DNA of 64,000 nucleotides, taken from positions 186,001-250,000 of the forward strand of contig NZ_QLYR01000002.1 of the NCBI RefSeq assembly GCF_003268275.1. The letters are read 5' to 3'. Source of the DNA: Hydrogeniiclostridium mannosilyticum (lineage in GTDB: Bacteria > Bacillota > Clostridia > Oscillospirales > Acutalibacteraceae). The position numbers and the translations under genes are program-made. Positions 16,576 through 24,716 of the stretch are shown piece by piece; positions within the stretch are counted from its first letter, which is position 1; the number at the start of each line of letters is the position of its first letter. Below the pieces are notes generated by a model. That model had not been told where the DNA came from, did not search any database, and worked only from the letters and a program-made list of their open reading frames with translations.

Positions 16576-17958
16576 TTAATCCTGAATGCCGGGAATTTTG
16601 GGGAGCGTGTCGAAGCTTGCCTGCAAGTCGCCGTCGGAGGGGACGTAATCCGTCATGGAGTGCTCCAGATATTGCGTATAGGCCGCCATATCGAAGTAAC
16701 CGGTGCCGGTAAGGCCGAAGAGAATGGTTTTTTCTTCGCCGGTTTCCTTGCATTTGAGCGCCTCGTCAATGGCGCAGCGGATGGCGTGCGCGCTTTCCGG
16801 CGCCGGCAAGATGGTCTCCAGCTTTGCAAACTGAACGGCGGCATCAAAAACCTTGGTCTGCTCCGCGGAGCGGGCCTCGTCCAGATAGCGGTCATGGTAG
16901 AGCTTGGAGACGATGGGGCTCATTCCGTGGTAGCGCAGGCCGCCCGCATGGTTCGGGGAGGGGATGAAGCCGCTGCCGAGTGTGTACATGCGGGCCAGCG
17001 GCGTTACCTTGCCGGTATCACAGAAATCATAGGCGTAGCGGCCGCGCGTCAGGGAGGGGCAGGAGGCAGGCTCGACCGCGATAAAATAGGGGTTTTTGCG
17101 GCCCAGCAGCTTGTCCTGCATAAAGGGGGCGATCAGGCCGCCGAGGTTGGAGCCGCCGCCGGCGCAGCCAATGACAATGTCCGGGTATTCGCCCAACTGC
17201 TCCATTGCCGTCTTGGCCTCCAGGCCGATGATGGATTGGTGGAGCAGCACCTGGTTTAATACACTGCCGAGAACATAGCGGCAGTTGGGGGTAGTGGTTG
17301 CCTTCTCAATGGCCTCGGAAATGGCGCAGCCTAAGCTGCCGGTAGTGTCGGGGTTAGCGGCGAGGATAGCCCGGCCCACCTTTGTGGTGTCGCTGGGACT
17401 GGCGACAACATTGGCGCCAAAGGTCTGCATAACAGCCTTGCGGTAAGGTTTCTGCATAAAGGACCCCTTGACCATAAAGACGTCGAGATTCAGGCCAAAG
17501 TAGGAGCAGGCCTCAGAGAGCGCGGTTCCCCACTGGCCTGCGCCGGTCTCGGTGGTAAGGGAGGTCAGGCCCTGCTGCTTGGCGTAGTAAGCCTGGGCAA
17601 CGGCAGAATTGAGCTTGTGGCTGCCCGAGGTGTTGTTGCCTTCGAATTTATAATAGATTTTCGCCGGTGTGCCGAGCGCCTTTTCCAGGTTATAGGCACG
17701 GCCGAGCGGGGAAGGGCGGTAGATCTTGTAGATATCCAGCACTTCATCCGGAATATCAAAGTAGGCGGTGGAGGAGTCTGTTTCCTGCTGGGCGAGCTCT
17801 TCACAGAAGATGGGGTAGAGCTCCTCGGTGCGGATGGGCTGGAAGGTCGCGGGGTTCAGCAGGGGATCCGGCTGCTCCTTCATGTCGGCGCGCAGGTTAT
17901 ACCATTGCTTCGGGAGCTGGTCCTCGGTTAAGTTTAAGCGGTGTGGAATTTTTGCCAT
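16576..17958 (-). CDS. trpB: Tryptophan synthase beta chain-like protein (TrpB2 type)
   Basis: PLP enzyme that condenses indole with serine (or phosphoserine) to tryptophan. The 460-residue length and N-terminal extension before the core are typical of TrpB2 proteins, which often occur without TrpA. The PLP lysine is in the SGSHKLNSA motif (about residue 117), and the phosphate-binding Gly loop is GCAGGGSNLGG at about 247. No trpA is nearby, so free indole salvage is likely. It is preceded by a Trp T-box with a consensus promoter, meaning that it is induced when uncharged tRNA-Trp accumulates, a strong functional confirmation. Confidence 0.93.
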   Translation of the reverse strand: MAKIPHRLNLTEDQLPKQWYNLRADMKEQPDPLLNPATFQPIRTEELYPIFCEELAQQETDSSTAYFDIPDEVLDIYKIYRPSPLGRAYNLEKALGTPAKIYYKFEGNNTSGSHKLNSAVAQAYYAKQQGLTSLTTETGAGQWGTALSEACSYFGLNLDVFMVKGSFMQKPYRKAVMQTFGANVVASPSDTTKVGRAILAANPDTTGSLGCAISEAIEKATTTPNCRYVLGSVLNQVLLHQSIIGLEAKTAMEQLGEYPDIVIGCAGGGSNLGGLIAPFMQDKLLGRKNPYFIAVEPASCPSLTRGRYAYDFCDTGKVTPLARMYTLGSGFIPSPNHAGGLRYHGMSPIVSKLYHDRYLDEARSAEQTKVFDAAVQFAKLETILPAPESAHAIRCAIDEALKCKETGEEKTILFGLTGTGYFDMAAYTQYLEHSMTDYVPSDGDLQASFDTLPKIPGIQD

Positions 17959-18030
17959 GATAAAGACTCCTTTCTCATTTTGGTTCTGTCAATCATTGGC
18001 TGCCGGTACATGGAGCGCGTCCGGGTAAAT

Positions 18031-18321
18031 AAAAAAGCCCTTGCCCCTTTATCAAAAGGGACAAGAGCCTGTATTTCTCCTGCGGTACCACCCAGTTTGC
18101 GGCAAAGCCGCCACTTGTTCTGCACACAACCATGCGCACTCCCCTGGTAACGGGCGGAGTACCCGTTGCAAGCTACTTGGCGCCAGGCCTTTCGCCGCAC
18201 CCTCGCAAGGCCATTCACTGGGCAATCCTCCGCTGCAATTCCACCGCCTGCAGCTCTCTTTAGGTCTCCTGGCACCAGCTACTCTTCTTGTTCACAGGTT
18301 TTTTAATATTTTCTGATTACA
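18031..18321 (-). ncRNA. T-box riboswitch, specifier UGG (Trp)
   Basis: Minus-strand leader of the trpB-type gene. It contains the AGAGAG stem I motif (complement of 18254-18259) followed by a GGTGGGAA apical sequence. GAA-UGG-CC follows, with UGG at the specifier position (complement of 18211-18213). The T-box sequence GGGTGGTACCGC (complement of 18082-18093) is next, and a terminator hairpin with a T-run ends at about 18033. Uncharged tRNA-Trp binding at specifier and T-box bulge would stabilise the antiterminator. The bulge reads UGGU, which pairs with an A discriminator; bacterial tRNA-Trp usually has G73, so a G-U pair or an unusual tRNA is implied. Confidence 0.92.
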
Positions 18322-18327
18322 ATTTTA

Positions 18328-18356
18328 ATTATAAGAGCATGATCGCGGGTTGTCAA
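18328..18356 (-). promoter_or_regulatory. Consensus sigma-A promoter of the T-box/trpB transcript
   Basis: On the minus strand TTGACA, 17 bases, TATAAT: a perfect match to consensus. Start would be near 18,321. Confidence 0.9.
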
Positions 18357-18396
18357 GTAAAAAATCAAGCCTTTGTGCCAGCGCCTGGCCCCGCGG

Positions 18397-18425
18397 TTGC
18401 AAAATCAGGGGCCGGGTGCTATACT
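18397..18425 (+). promoter_or_regulatory. Sigma-A promoter of rlmD
   Basis: TTGCAA, 17 bases, TATACT, 55 bases upstream of the rlmD start. It is back to back with the divergent T-box promoter. Confidence 0.72.
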
Positions 18426-18480
18426 TAAAAATAAAAAAGCGCATGAAATCAAGGGTTTCGCCTTGGGGAAGGGCCTGTTT

Positions 18481-19854
18481 ATGCTGAAGTTAAAAAAGAA
18501 CGACCTGGTTGAACTGGAGATTACCGGCTATACCGCAGAGGGCAACGGTGTGGGCCGCGCGGGCGGCGAGCTGGCTGTTTTTGTGCCTGGAGCAGCGCAG
18601 GGGGACCGCCTTTGCGTACGGATTGTAAAGCTGGCAAAAAACTTTGCCTTTGGCAAAATTGAAAAAATTCTGGCGTCTTCCCCGGACCGTATCGAGCAGG
18701 ACTGCCCCGTGTTCCGGCAGTGCGGGGGCTGTGCGTTTCGCCATATTGCCTATGAGGCGGAGCTGCGCGCAAAGGAGCGGCGTGTCCGGGATGCCCTAGA
18801 GCGCATCGGCGGCCTGGAAAACGCGGAGTTGCGGCCCATTATGAGGGCGGATCAGACGGCCGGTTACCGCAATAAAGCGCAGCTGCCCCTGGGCAGATCC
18901 GCTTCTGGAGAGCTGCTGATGGGGTTTTATGCGCTGCACAGCCACCGGATTGTTGCCTGTAGCGGCTGCCTGTTGCAGCCTCCCGTTTTTTCGCAGGCGA
19001 TGCAGGCGGTTAAGCAGTGGTTCAGTCAAAGCGGGGAATCTGTATATGACGAACAAACCGGCCGGGGGACGCTGCGCCACCTGTATTTGCGCCAGGCGCC
19101 CGGTACCGGGGAGGTTTTGGCCTGCGTGGTGGCGAACGGTTCGCGGCTGAAGAAGGAGCAGCTTTTGGTCGATTGTCTGCGCGGCGGAGTTCCGGGGCTT
19201 TCCGGAGTGCTCCTCAATATCAACCGCAAAGAAACCAATGTCGTGCTGGGGCCTGAGTGCCGGGTTTTGTGGGGAAAGGGCGTCTTGCTGGATTGTCTTT
19301 GCGGCCTCCAGTTTGAAATATCGCCGCTGTCATTTTATCAGGTTAACCACGACCAGGCGGAACGGCTGTATGAAACGGCGGCGGAGTATGCGGGGTTATC
19401 GGGAGGAGAAACCCTGCTGGACTTGTACTGCGGAACAGGGACCATAGGCCTCTCTATGGCAAAAGCGGCAGGCCGGGTGATAGGCGTAGAGCTTGTTAGG
19501 GAAGCGGTTGAAAATGCCCGCCTGAATGCCCGAAGGAACGAGATTGAAAATGCGGAATTTTACTGTGAGGATGCCGGGGCGGCCGCCGTACGGCTGCGGG
19601 AACGCGGCCTAAAGCCGGATGTCGTGGTGCTGGACCCACCGCGCAAGGGCTGCGGGGAGTCTCTGCCGGAGACGGTTGCCCGCATGGCGCCGGGGAAAAT
19701 TGTCTATGTTTCCTGCGACCCCGCTACGCTGGCCCGGGATATCAAGCGTTTTTCCGGGCTTGGCTACCGCTTTGTCGAGGCTGCGCCCGTCGATATGTTC
19801 CCACGCACGGCGCATGTGGAGACAATAGTGTTGCTACAAAGAGAAACCTTGTAG
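18481..19854 (+). CDS. rlmD: 23S rRNA (uracil-5-)-methyltransferase RlmD/RumA family
   Basis: SAM-dependent enzyme making 5-methyluridine in 23S rRNA. 457 residues from ATG 18481 (GGGGAAGGG upstream; the 36 codons before it lack support). TRAM RNA-binding domain at residues 1-60; four Fe-S cysteines in the CPVFRQCGGC region at about 75-84 with a further C-terminal partner; SAM loop LDLYCGTGTIGLS at about 313; VLDPPRKGC at about 382; catalytic Cys in YVSCDPATL at about 413. The frame ends normally. Its 3' end (HVETIVLLQ) is a known insertion site (rumA) for some ICEs, and the composition changes just after the stop, so it probably marks the left edge of the ICE. Confidence 0.95.
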   Translation: MLKLKKNDLVELEITGYTAEGNGVGRAGGELAVFVPGAAQGDRLCVRIVKLAKNFAFGKIEKILASSPDRIEQDCPVFRQCGGCAFRHIAYEAELRAKERRVRDALERIGGLENAELRPIMRADQTAGYRNKAQLPLGRSASGELLMGFYALHSHRIVACSGCLLQPPVFSQAMQAVKQWFSQSGESVYDEQTGRGTLRHLYLRQAPGTGEVLACVVANGSRLKKEQLLVDCLRGGVPGLSGVLLNINRKETNVVLGPECRVLWGKGVLLDCLCGLQFEISPLSFYQVNHDQAERLYETAAEYAGLSGGETLLDLYCGTGTIGLSMAKAAGRVIGVELVREAVENARLNARRNEIENAEFYCEDAGAAAVRLRERGLKPDVVVLDPPRKGCGESLPETVARMAPGKIVYVSCDPATLARDIKRFSGLGYRFVEAAPVDMFPRTAHVETIVLLQRETL

Positions 19855-20000
19855 AAATCCTTAGATTTAGGCACTTTTCGCGTCATGTGGTTTTCAATGC
19901 GGAGGGCAACAAATACAGGAATAAGAGCATAAAAGACTATATTACCGTTTCAGTGGTAATTGATATGGAGTGTGGGAACACAAAAATTAAATAGGTACAT

Positions 20001-20036
20001 AGAAACAGCATTGTATAAACAGTGCTGTTTCTTTTT
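20001..20036 (+). terminator. First of two tandem terminators at the ICE left end
   Basis: AGAAACAGCA pairs with TGCTGTTTCT around a 12-base loop, followed by TTTTT. Confidence 0.75.
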
Positions 20037-20037
20037 G

Positions 20038-20073
20038 AAAAGCCGCAAGCTGTAAGAAGTTTGCGGCTTTTTT
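20038..20073 (+). terminator. Second of two tandem terminators at the ICE left end
   Basis: AAAAGCCGCAA pairs with TTGCGGCTTTT, followed by further T residues. Together with the previous hairpin it insulates the ICE from chromosomal transcription. Confidence 0.82.
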
Positions 20074-20135
20074 ATTTTCAAGATAGATAACAGTGGGTGG
20101 GTGCTTTCACTCAAGCCGAGAAAGGAAGTGATAAA

Positions 20136-20192
20136 ATGGTTTGTAAAAATAGCAAAACAAGCTATAATCAACCAAATATCGTACCCGCATAA
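20136..20192 (+). CDS. 18-residue leader ORF before the ICE surface-protein gene
   Basis: ATG with AAAGGAAGTG upstream, encoding MVCKNSKTSYNQPNIVPA, stopping one base before a terminator-like hairpin that precedes the surface-protein gene. The arrangement (small ORF, hairpin with T-run, large gene) suggests translation-coupled attenuation, but no experiment is known to me. Confidence 0.45.
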   Translation: MVCKNSKTSYNQPNIVPA

Positions 20193-20241
20193 GCGGCGTT
20201 TACTAATTCCCTTATGGGAAGATAGGGACGCCGCTTTTTTT
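20193..20241 (+). terminator. Terminator/attenuator upstream of the surface-protein gene
   Basis: GCGGCGT pairs with ACGCCGC with an inner TTCCC/GGGAA hairpin in the loop, followed by seven T. It lies between the 18-codon ORF and the RBS of the next gene. Confidence 0.75.
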
Positions 20242-20277
20242 ATTTCATACCAAAATTTAGAATTGGAGGTTTTTGTA

Positions 20278-23200
20278 ATGACGCAGAAAATCAAAAAAGC
20301 GTTGTCGGTACTGCTTACCGCCGTTCTTTGCTTTACCACCATAGCAGGGGCAGCGACTACGGCATACGCAGCAGCCGAGCAAGGGACGGTTTACCTCATT
20401 TCTTTTCCCCGCGCCGGGGACGAAGCATATAACGGCGAATGGGGACATGACGCACAAACATATATGAACGGGTGGAATACAGATAAAAGCAGATATACAA
20501 CCGTTTTTGTAATGAACTCATATACCGGGAATATCTGCTATTGTATTGAGCCGGGCGTACCTCTCGAAACAGGCAATACCCTTTCAAAATGGGGTGAAAA
20601 CTTTTGGGAGCAGTACCCGTCCGATTACAACAAGACCATTCCCCCCGAAACCATTAAACAAATGATAGGCCGGATTTTTCAGTACGGCTATACGGGTACG
20701 GTTTCGGCTTCGTGGCGTTCACAGAACGAGGGCGCGGAAAATCTTTCCCATGCTGTCGCCACACAGCTTTTAATATGGGAAACCGTTGTCGGAGAACGCG
20801 ACGCGGATTTCAATAAGGTTAGCACAGGCGGCAAAGACGCGATTGCCGACCAGATCAGCAGCGCACACCCCTTGCATGACAAAATCATGTCTTACTATCA
20901 CCGTATCGAGCAAAGCGTACAAAACCATGTTACATTGCCGAGCTTCTTATCGGACAGCAAGGACAGCGCGCAGACTATTACCCTTTCTTGGGACGGGAGC
21001 AAATACACCGCTACCCTTACCGATACAAACAACGTCCTTTCAGACTATTCCTTTTCCACAGATAATTCAGATGTTCGCCTATCAGTAGATGGGGACAAGC
21101 TCATTATCACCGCCACCGAGCCGCCCACCGGAAATGTAGGCATTACCGCCGAAAAACGAAATTCACAGCGACGCGGCATTATCACATGGACGGACGGAAC
21201 CTATGGGCCGGACGGAGGTATTCAAGACCTTGTAACCTTTTCCGAAACCGTCAGCGACACCCTTTATGGTTATCTGAATGTCAAAGTCGATTACGGCAGC
21301 GCAAAAATCGTCAAGACCAGTGAGGACGGAAAAATTGAGGGTATCTCCTTTACCATTGAGGGTAACGGTATCAATCAAACGGTAAAAACGGACAGTAAAG
21401 GCGAATTTCAGATTGATAATCTTTCGCCGGGCGTATATACCGTAACCGAACAGAGCTATGACCGTTACGAGCCGCAACAGGTACAGCGTGTAACGGTAAT
21501 CGCCGGACAAACCACAACCGTAACTTTTAATAATACCTTGAAACGCGGCAGCTTGGAGGTTGTTAAAACCAGCGAGGACGGGCTAACCGAGGGCATGACC
21601 TTTCACCTTTCCGGCACGTCCCTTTCCGGGCTTGCGGTGGACGAATACGCAGTAACCGACAGCAACGGCATAGCGCGTTTTGAAAATGTGCTGATCGGCA
21701 ACGGTTACACGCTGGAAGAAGTTGATACCCCCTATCGTTATGTCATACCGGAAGAACAGAGCGCAGTGGTGGAATGGAATACCGTCACGCAAAAGAGTTT
21801 CCACAACATTTTGAAAAAGTGGAACGCCACTATTACAAAAAGCGATAGTGAAACAGGCACAGCACAGGGCGGCGGTGGGCTTTCCGGCGCGGTTTACGGC
21901 GTATTCAAAGGAAATCAGTTGATAGACCGCTATACCACCGACGCAAACGGGCGGTTTACTACTGACTACTATGTGTGCGGCGACGATTGGACGATACGGG
22001 AAATTACCCCGTCGCCGGGCTATCTTTTGGATAATACGGTTTATCCGGTAGGCGCGGACGCAAAGCAATATGAGCTTGAATACAATTCTATCTCCCTTTC
22101 GGTTTTGGAAACCATAGCAAAGGGAAAAATCGCCCTTATTAAACACGCCGATCATGGGGACACAGGACTTGAAACACCGGAAGCAGGCGCGGAATTTGCC
22201 GTATATCTCAAACAATCCGGCTCCTATGACGCAGCAAAGGACACCGAACGCGACTATCTCATTTGCGACGAGAACGGGTACGCGGAAACAAAATCCCTGC
22301 CCTACGGCATATATACCGTTCATCAGGTAAAGGGTATCGAGGGCAGCGAGCTATTGCCCGATTTTGATGTTTTCATTCAGGAGGACGGGCAGATTTACCG
22401 CTATCTTGCCAACAACGCAAGATTTCAAAGCTATCTCAAAATTGTAAAGGTGGACGCGGAAACCGGGAAAACCATTCCCGCAAGCGGTACAGGCTTTCAG
22501 ATATACCGCCCGGACGGTAGCTTGATTACGCAGAGTTTTACCTACCCGGAGCCGACGGAGATTGATACCTTTTATACCAACGCCGACGGTGTACTCTATA
22601 CGCCTGAAAAGCTGGAATACGGTACGGGCTATTCCATTGTAGAAGTGTCTGCCCCCTATGGGTATGTGCTTGACAGCGACCCGGTATATTTTGACGTAAC
22701 GCCGGAGAGCGCAGCCGACGAAAACGGGCTTATCGTGATTGAGGTAACAAAGGAAAATACACCGCAAAAGGGCGTTATCCAAATCGAAAAATCCGGCGAG
22801 GTATTTTCTTCTGTCGTGCAGACGGACAACCTTTATCAGCCCGTCTATTCGGTTATGGGCTTACCCGGCGCGACATTTGAAATTATCGCCGCCGAAGATG
22901 TGACAACCGCAGACGGTACATGCCGCTATTTTGCGGGTGAAGTCGTTGACACCATAACCACCGACGAAACAGGGCTTGCAAAAAGCAAACCCTTATATTT
23001 GGGGAAATATGAAGTCAAAGAGGTTGCCGCCCCCTATGGCATGACGCTTTGTGAGGAAAGCAGCTTTATAGAGCTTACTTATGCCGGACAGGAAATTACA
23101 ATCACTGAAACCAGCGCGGGCATGTATAACGAGCGTCAAAAGGCAAAGGTTACGCTTGATAAGGTGCTGGAACAGGACGACCGTTTTTTGATTGGCGGCA

Positions 23201-24528
23201 ATGGAGAAATAACCGCCGTTACCTTTGGACTGTTCGCAGCCGAAACGCTGACGGCAGCAGACGGTACGCAAATCCCCGCCGACGCGCTGCTTGAAATTGT
23301 TTCGGTCAATGAAAACGGAGCCGCGCAAGTAGAAACCGGCTTGCCCTTTGGAAGCTATTACCTAAAGGAGCTTACCACCGACGGGCATTATTTGTTGTCC
23401 GACGCTATCTATCCAGTTGTTTTTGAGTATGCCGGACAGGACACCGGTGTCGTGGAGATCAAAGCAAACGACGGGCAGCCTATTGAAAATACGCTTATTC
23501 GCGGTGAAATTCAGGGCAGGAAAACCGACGAAAACGGCAACGGGCTTGCCGGGGCAAAAATCGGCTTATTCCGTCCCGACGAAACCGAATTTAACGAGAA
23601 TACCGCCATTTTGACCGATATATCGGACGAAAACGGCGGTTTTTCTTTTACAGACGTTCCTTTTGGAAATTTGGTAGTACGGGAAATTGCAGCCCCCACG
23701 GGCTATGTGCTTTGTGATAAGCCGCACCCTGTTTCCGTTGATGAAAACGGCGCGGTCATTGCGCTTGAAATTGTGAATATCCAGATACGCGGCAACGTAC
23801 AGACCACAAAAATCGACAAGGACTATCCCGAAAACAAATTGACGGGTGCAGCCTTTACCGTGTACCGCGATACAGACAGCGACGGCAAATTGACCGACAC
23901 TGATGAGGAAATGGGAACGCTTACGGAAACAAGCCCCGGTGTGTATGAAATGGACGGGCTGCCCTATGGCAGTTACTTCCTGAAAGAAACCAAAGCCCCG
24001 CAGGGCTTCCGGCTTGATGAAACCGCCTATTCCTTTGCTATTTCTGAAAACGGTAAAACCGTTATCGTGGAAACCGAAGCCGGAAAGGGCTTTATTAACG
24101 CCGCACAGACGGGAAACCTGCATATTCTAAAGACTTCCGACGACAACGTATTGCAAGGATTTACCTTTAAGGTGGAGGGTACCGACGCTACCGGACGGCA
24201 GTTCTACAAAGAATACGTTACCGACGAAAAGGGCGAAATCTATATTGAGGGCTTGCGCGTGGGCGAATATACCGTTTCCGAATTAGCAGACGAGGCCACA
24301 GAAAAATACATTTTGCCAGACGCGGCGACGGTTACGGTGGAAGTGGACAGCACCGCCAGCGTGGAATTTCACAATAAGCTGAAACCGACAACACCGCCGA
24401 AAGACAACCCGCAGACGGGCGATCACAGTCATACAGGGCTTTGGATTGCGCTTGCGGCGGCTTCTCTTGGCAGTATGGGCGTACTGACTGTTTTTAGCAG
24501 ACGCAGAAAAAAATCAAATAACCGTTAA
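20278..24528 (+). CDS. Large Cna-B/SpaA-type cell-wall-anchored surface protein
   Basis: 1416 residues with a signal peptide (about 1-33, hydrophobic VLLTAVLCFTTIAGAA, cleavage near AYA-AA). An N-terminal thioester-type TQXA domain (CYCIEPGVP at about 85) and a long series of about ten Cna-B/SpaA beta-sandwich repeats follow, each with G-x-F-x-I/V and Y-x-V-x-E motifs that typically form Lys-Asn isopeptide bonds. It ends in an NPQTG sorting signal, a hydrophobic segment and RRRKK tail. Probably an adhesin displayed by donors to promote mating contact or host attachment. ATG 20278 has GGAGG 8 bases upstream; the upstream in-frame part is non-coding leader. No sortase gene is visible in the window. 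Confidence 0.9.
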   Translation: MTQKIKKALSVLLTAVLCFTTIAGAATTAYAAAEQGTVYLISFPRAGDEAYNGEWGHDAQTYMNGWNTDKSRYTTVFVMNSYTGNICYCIEPGVPLETGNTLSKWGENFWEQYPSDYNKTIPPETIKQMIGRIFQYGYTGTVSASWRSQNEGAENLSHAVATQLLIWETVVGERDADFNKVSTGGKDAIADQISSAHPLHDKIMSYYHRIEQSVQNHVTLPSFLSDSKDSAQTITLSWDGSKYTATLTDTNNVLSDYSFSTDNSDVRLSVDGDKLIITATEPPTGNVGITAEKRNSQRRGIITWTDGTYGPDGGIQDLVTFSETVSDTLYGYLNVKVDYGSAKIVKTSEDGKIEGISFTIEGNGINQTVKTDSKGEFQIDNLSPGVYTVTEQSYDRYEPQQVQRVTVIAGQTTTVTFNNTLKRGSLEVVKTSEDGLTEGMTFHLSGTSLSGLAVDEYAVTDSNGIARFENVLIGNGYTLEEVDTPYRYVIPEEQSAVVEWNTVTQKSFHNILKKWNATITKSDSETGTAQGGGGLSGAVYGVFKGNQLIDRYTTDANGRFTTDYYVCGDDWTIREITPSPGYLLDNTVYPVGADAKQYELEYNSISLSVLETIAKGKIALIKHADHGDTGLETPEAGAEFAVYLKQSGSYDAAKDTERDYLICDENGYAETKSLPYGIYTVHQVKGIEGSELLPDFDVFIQEDGQIYRYLANNARFQSYLKIVKVDAETGKTIPASGTGFQIYRPDGSLITQSFTYPEPTEIDTFYTNADGVLYTPEKLEYGTGYSIVEVSAPYGYVLDSDPVYFDVTPESAADENGLIVIEVTKENTPQKGVIQIEKSGEVFSSVVQTDNLYQPVYSVMGLPGATFEIIAAEDVTTADGTCRYFAGEVVDTITTDETGLAKSKPLYLGKYEVKEVAAPYGMTLCEESSFIELTYAGQEITITETSAGMYNERQKAKVTLDKVLEQDDRFLIGGNGEITAVTFGLFAAETLTAADGTQIPADALLEIVSVNENGAAQVETGLPFGSYYLKELTTDGHYLLSDAIYPVVFEYAGQDTGVVEIKANDGQPIENTLIRGEIQGRKTDENGNGLAGAKIGLFRPDETEFNENTAILTDISDENGGFSFTDVPFGNLVVREIAAPTGYVLCDKPHPVSVDENGAVIALEIVNIQIRGNVQTTKIDKDYPENKLTGAAFTVYRDTDSDGKLTDTDEEMGTLTETSPGVYEMDGLPYGSYFLKETKAPQGFRLDETAYSFAISENGKTVIVETEAGKGFINAAQTGNLHILKTSDDNVLQGFTFKVEGTDATGRQFYKEYVTDEKGEIYIEGLRVGEYTVSELADEATEKYILPDAATVTVEVDSTASVEFHNKLKPTTPPKDNPQTGDHSHTGLWIALAAASLGSMGVLTVFSRRRKKSNNR

Positions 24529-24530
24529 GG

Positions 24531-24566
24531 CGGCGTTTCCTGCTTTCAAAGGAACGCCGTATTTTT
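24531..24566 (+). terminator. Terminator after the surface-protein gene
   Basis: CGGCGTTTCC pairs with GGAACGCCG, followed by ATTTTT. Confidence 0.8.
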
Positions 24567-24577
24567 ATGCCTTAAAT

Positions 24578-24690
24578 GTTACGCAGTAGAGCCGAAAAAA
24601 GCCTGATTTTATGCGGCTTGGCGGGCGCGGTTTTGCAGGGGGCAGGGTGTTACTACCTTTCCCCTCAAAATCGTGCTTCTACCGCGTAAC
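24578..24690. repeat. 113-bp repeat, copy A, upstream of the replication gene
   Basis: Begins GTTACGCAGTAG and ends CTACCGCGTAAC, i.e. its ends are inverted repeats of each other. It shares with copy B at 56,139 the order of conserved blocks: GTTACGCAGTAG, GCGAAAAAAGCCT or similar, ATGCGG, CTACCTTTCCC with TCAAAA, and the closing TAC...CGTAAC. Function unknown. Its place just before the replication initiator gene would fit an origin or a structured regulatory RNA. Confidence 0.75.
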
Positions 24691-24716
24691 AAATCCACCA
24701 CAAAGGAGCAAAGAAA

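Larger units (their letters stand above)
19855..20135 (+). other. Left ICE boundary region with a possible gene remnant
   Basis: An open reading stretch on the plus strand ending at a TAG at 19991-19993 (reading ...KDYITVSVVIDMECGNTKIK) looks like the tail of a protein but has no start. The rest holds two consecutive terminators. The junction to the ICE is somewhere here. I see no convincing direct repeat without the right end for comparison. Confidence 0.4.

Noticed and set aside
21583-22323. 246-codon minus-strand frame opposite the surface-protein gene
   Set aside because: Antisense shadow of a Cna-B repeat gene; no promoter, RBS or domain.
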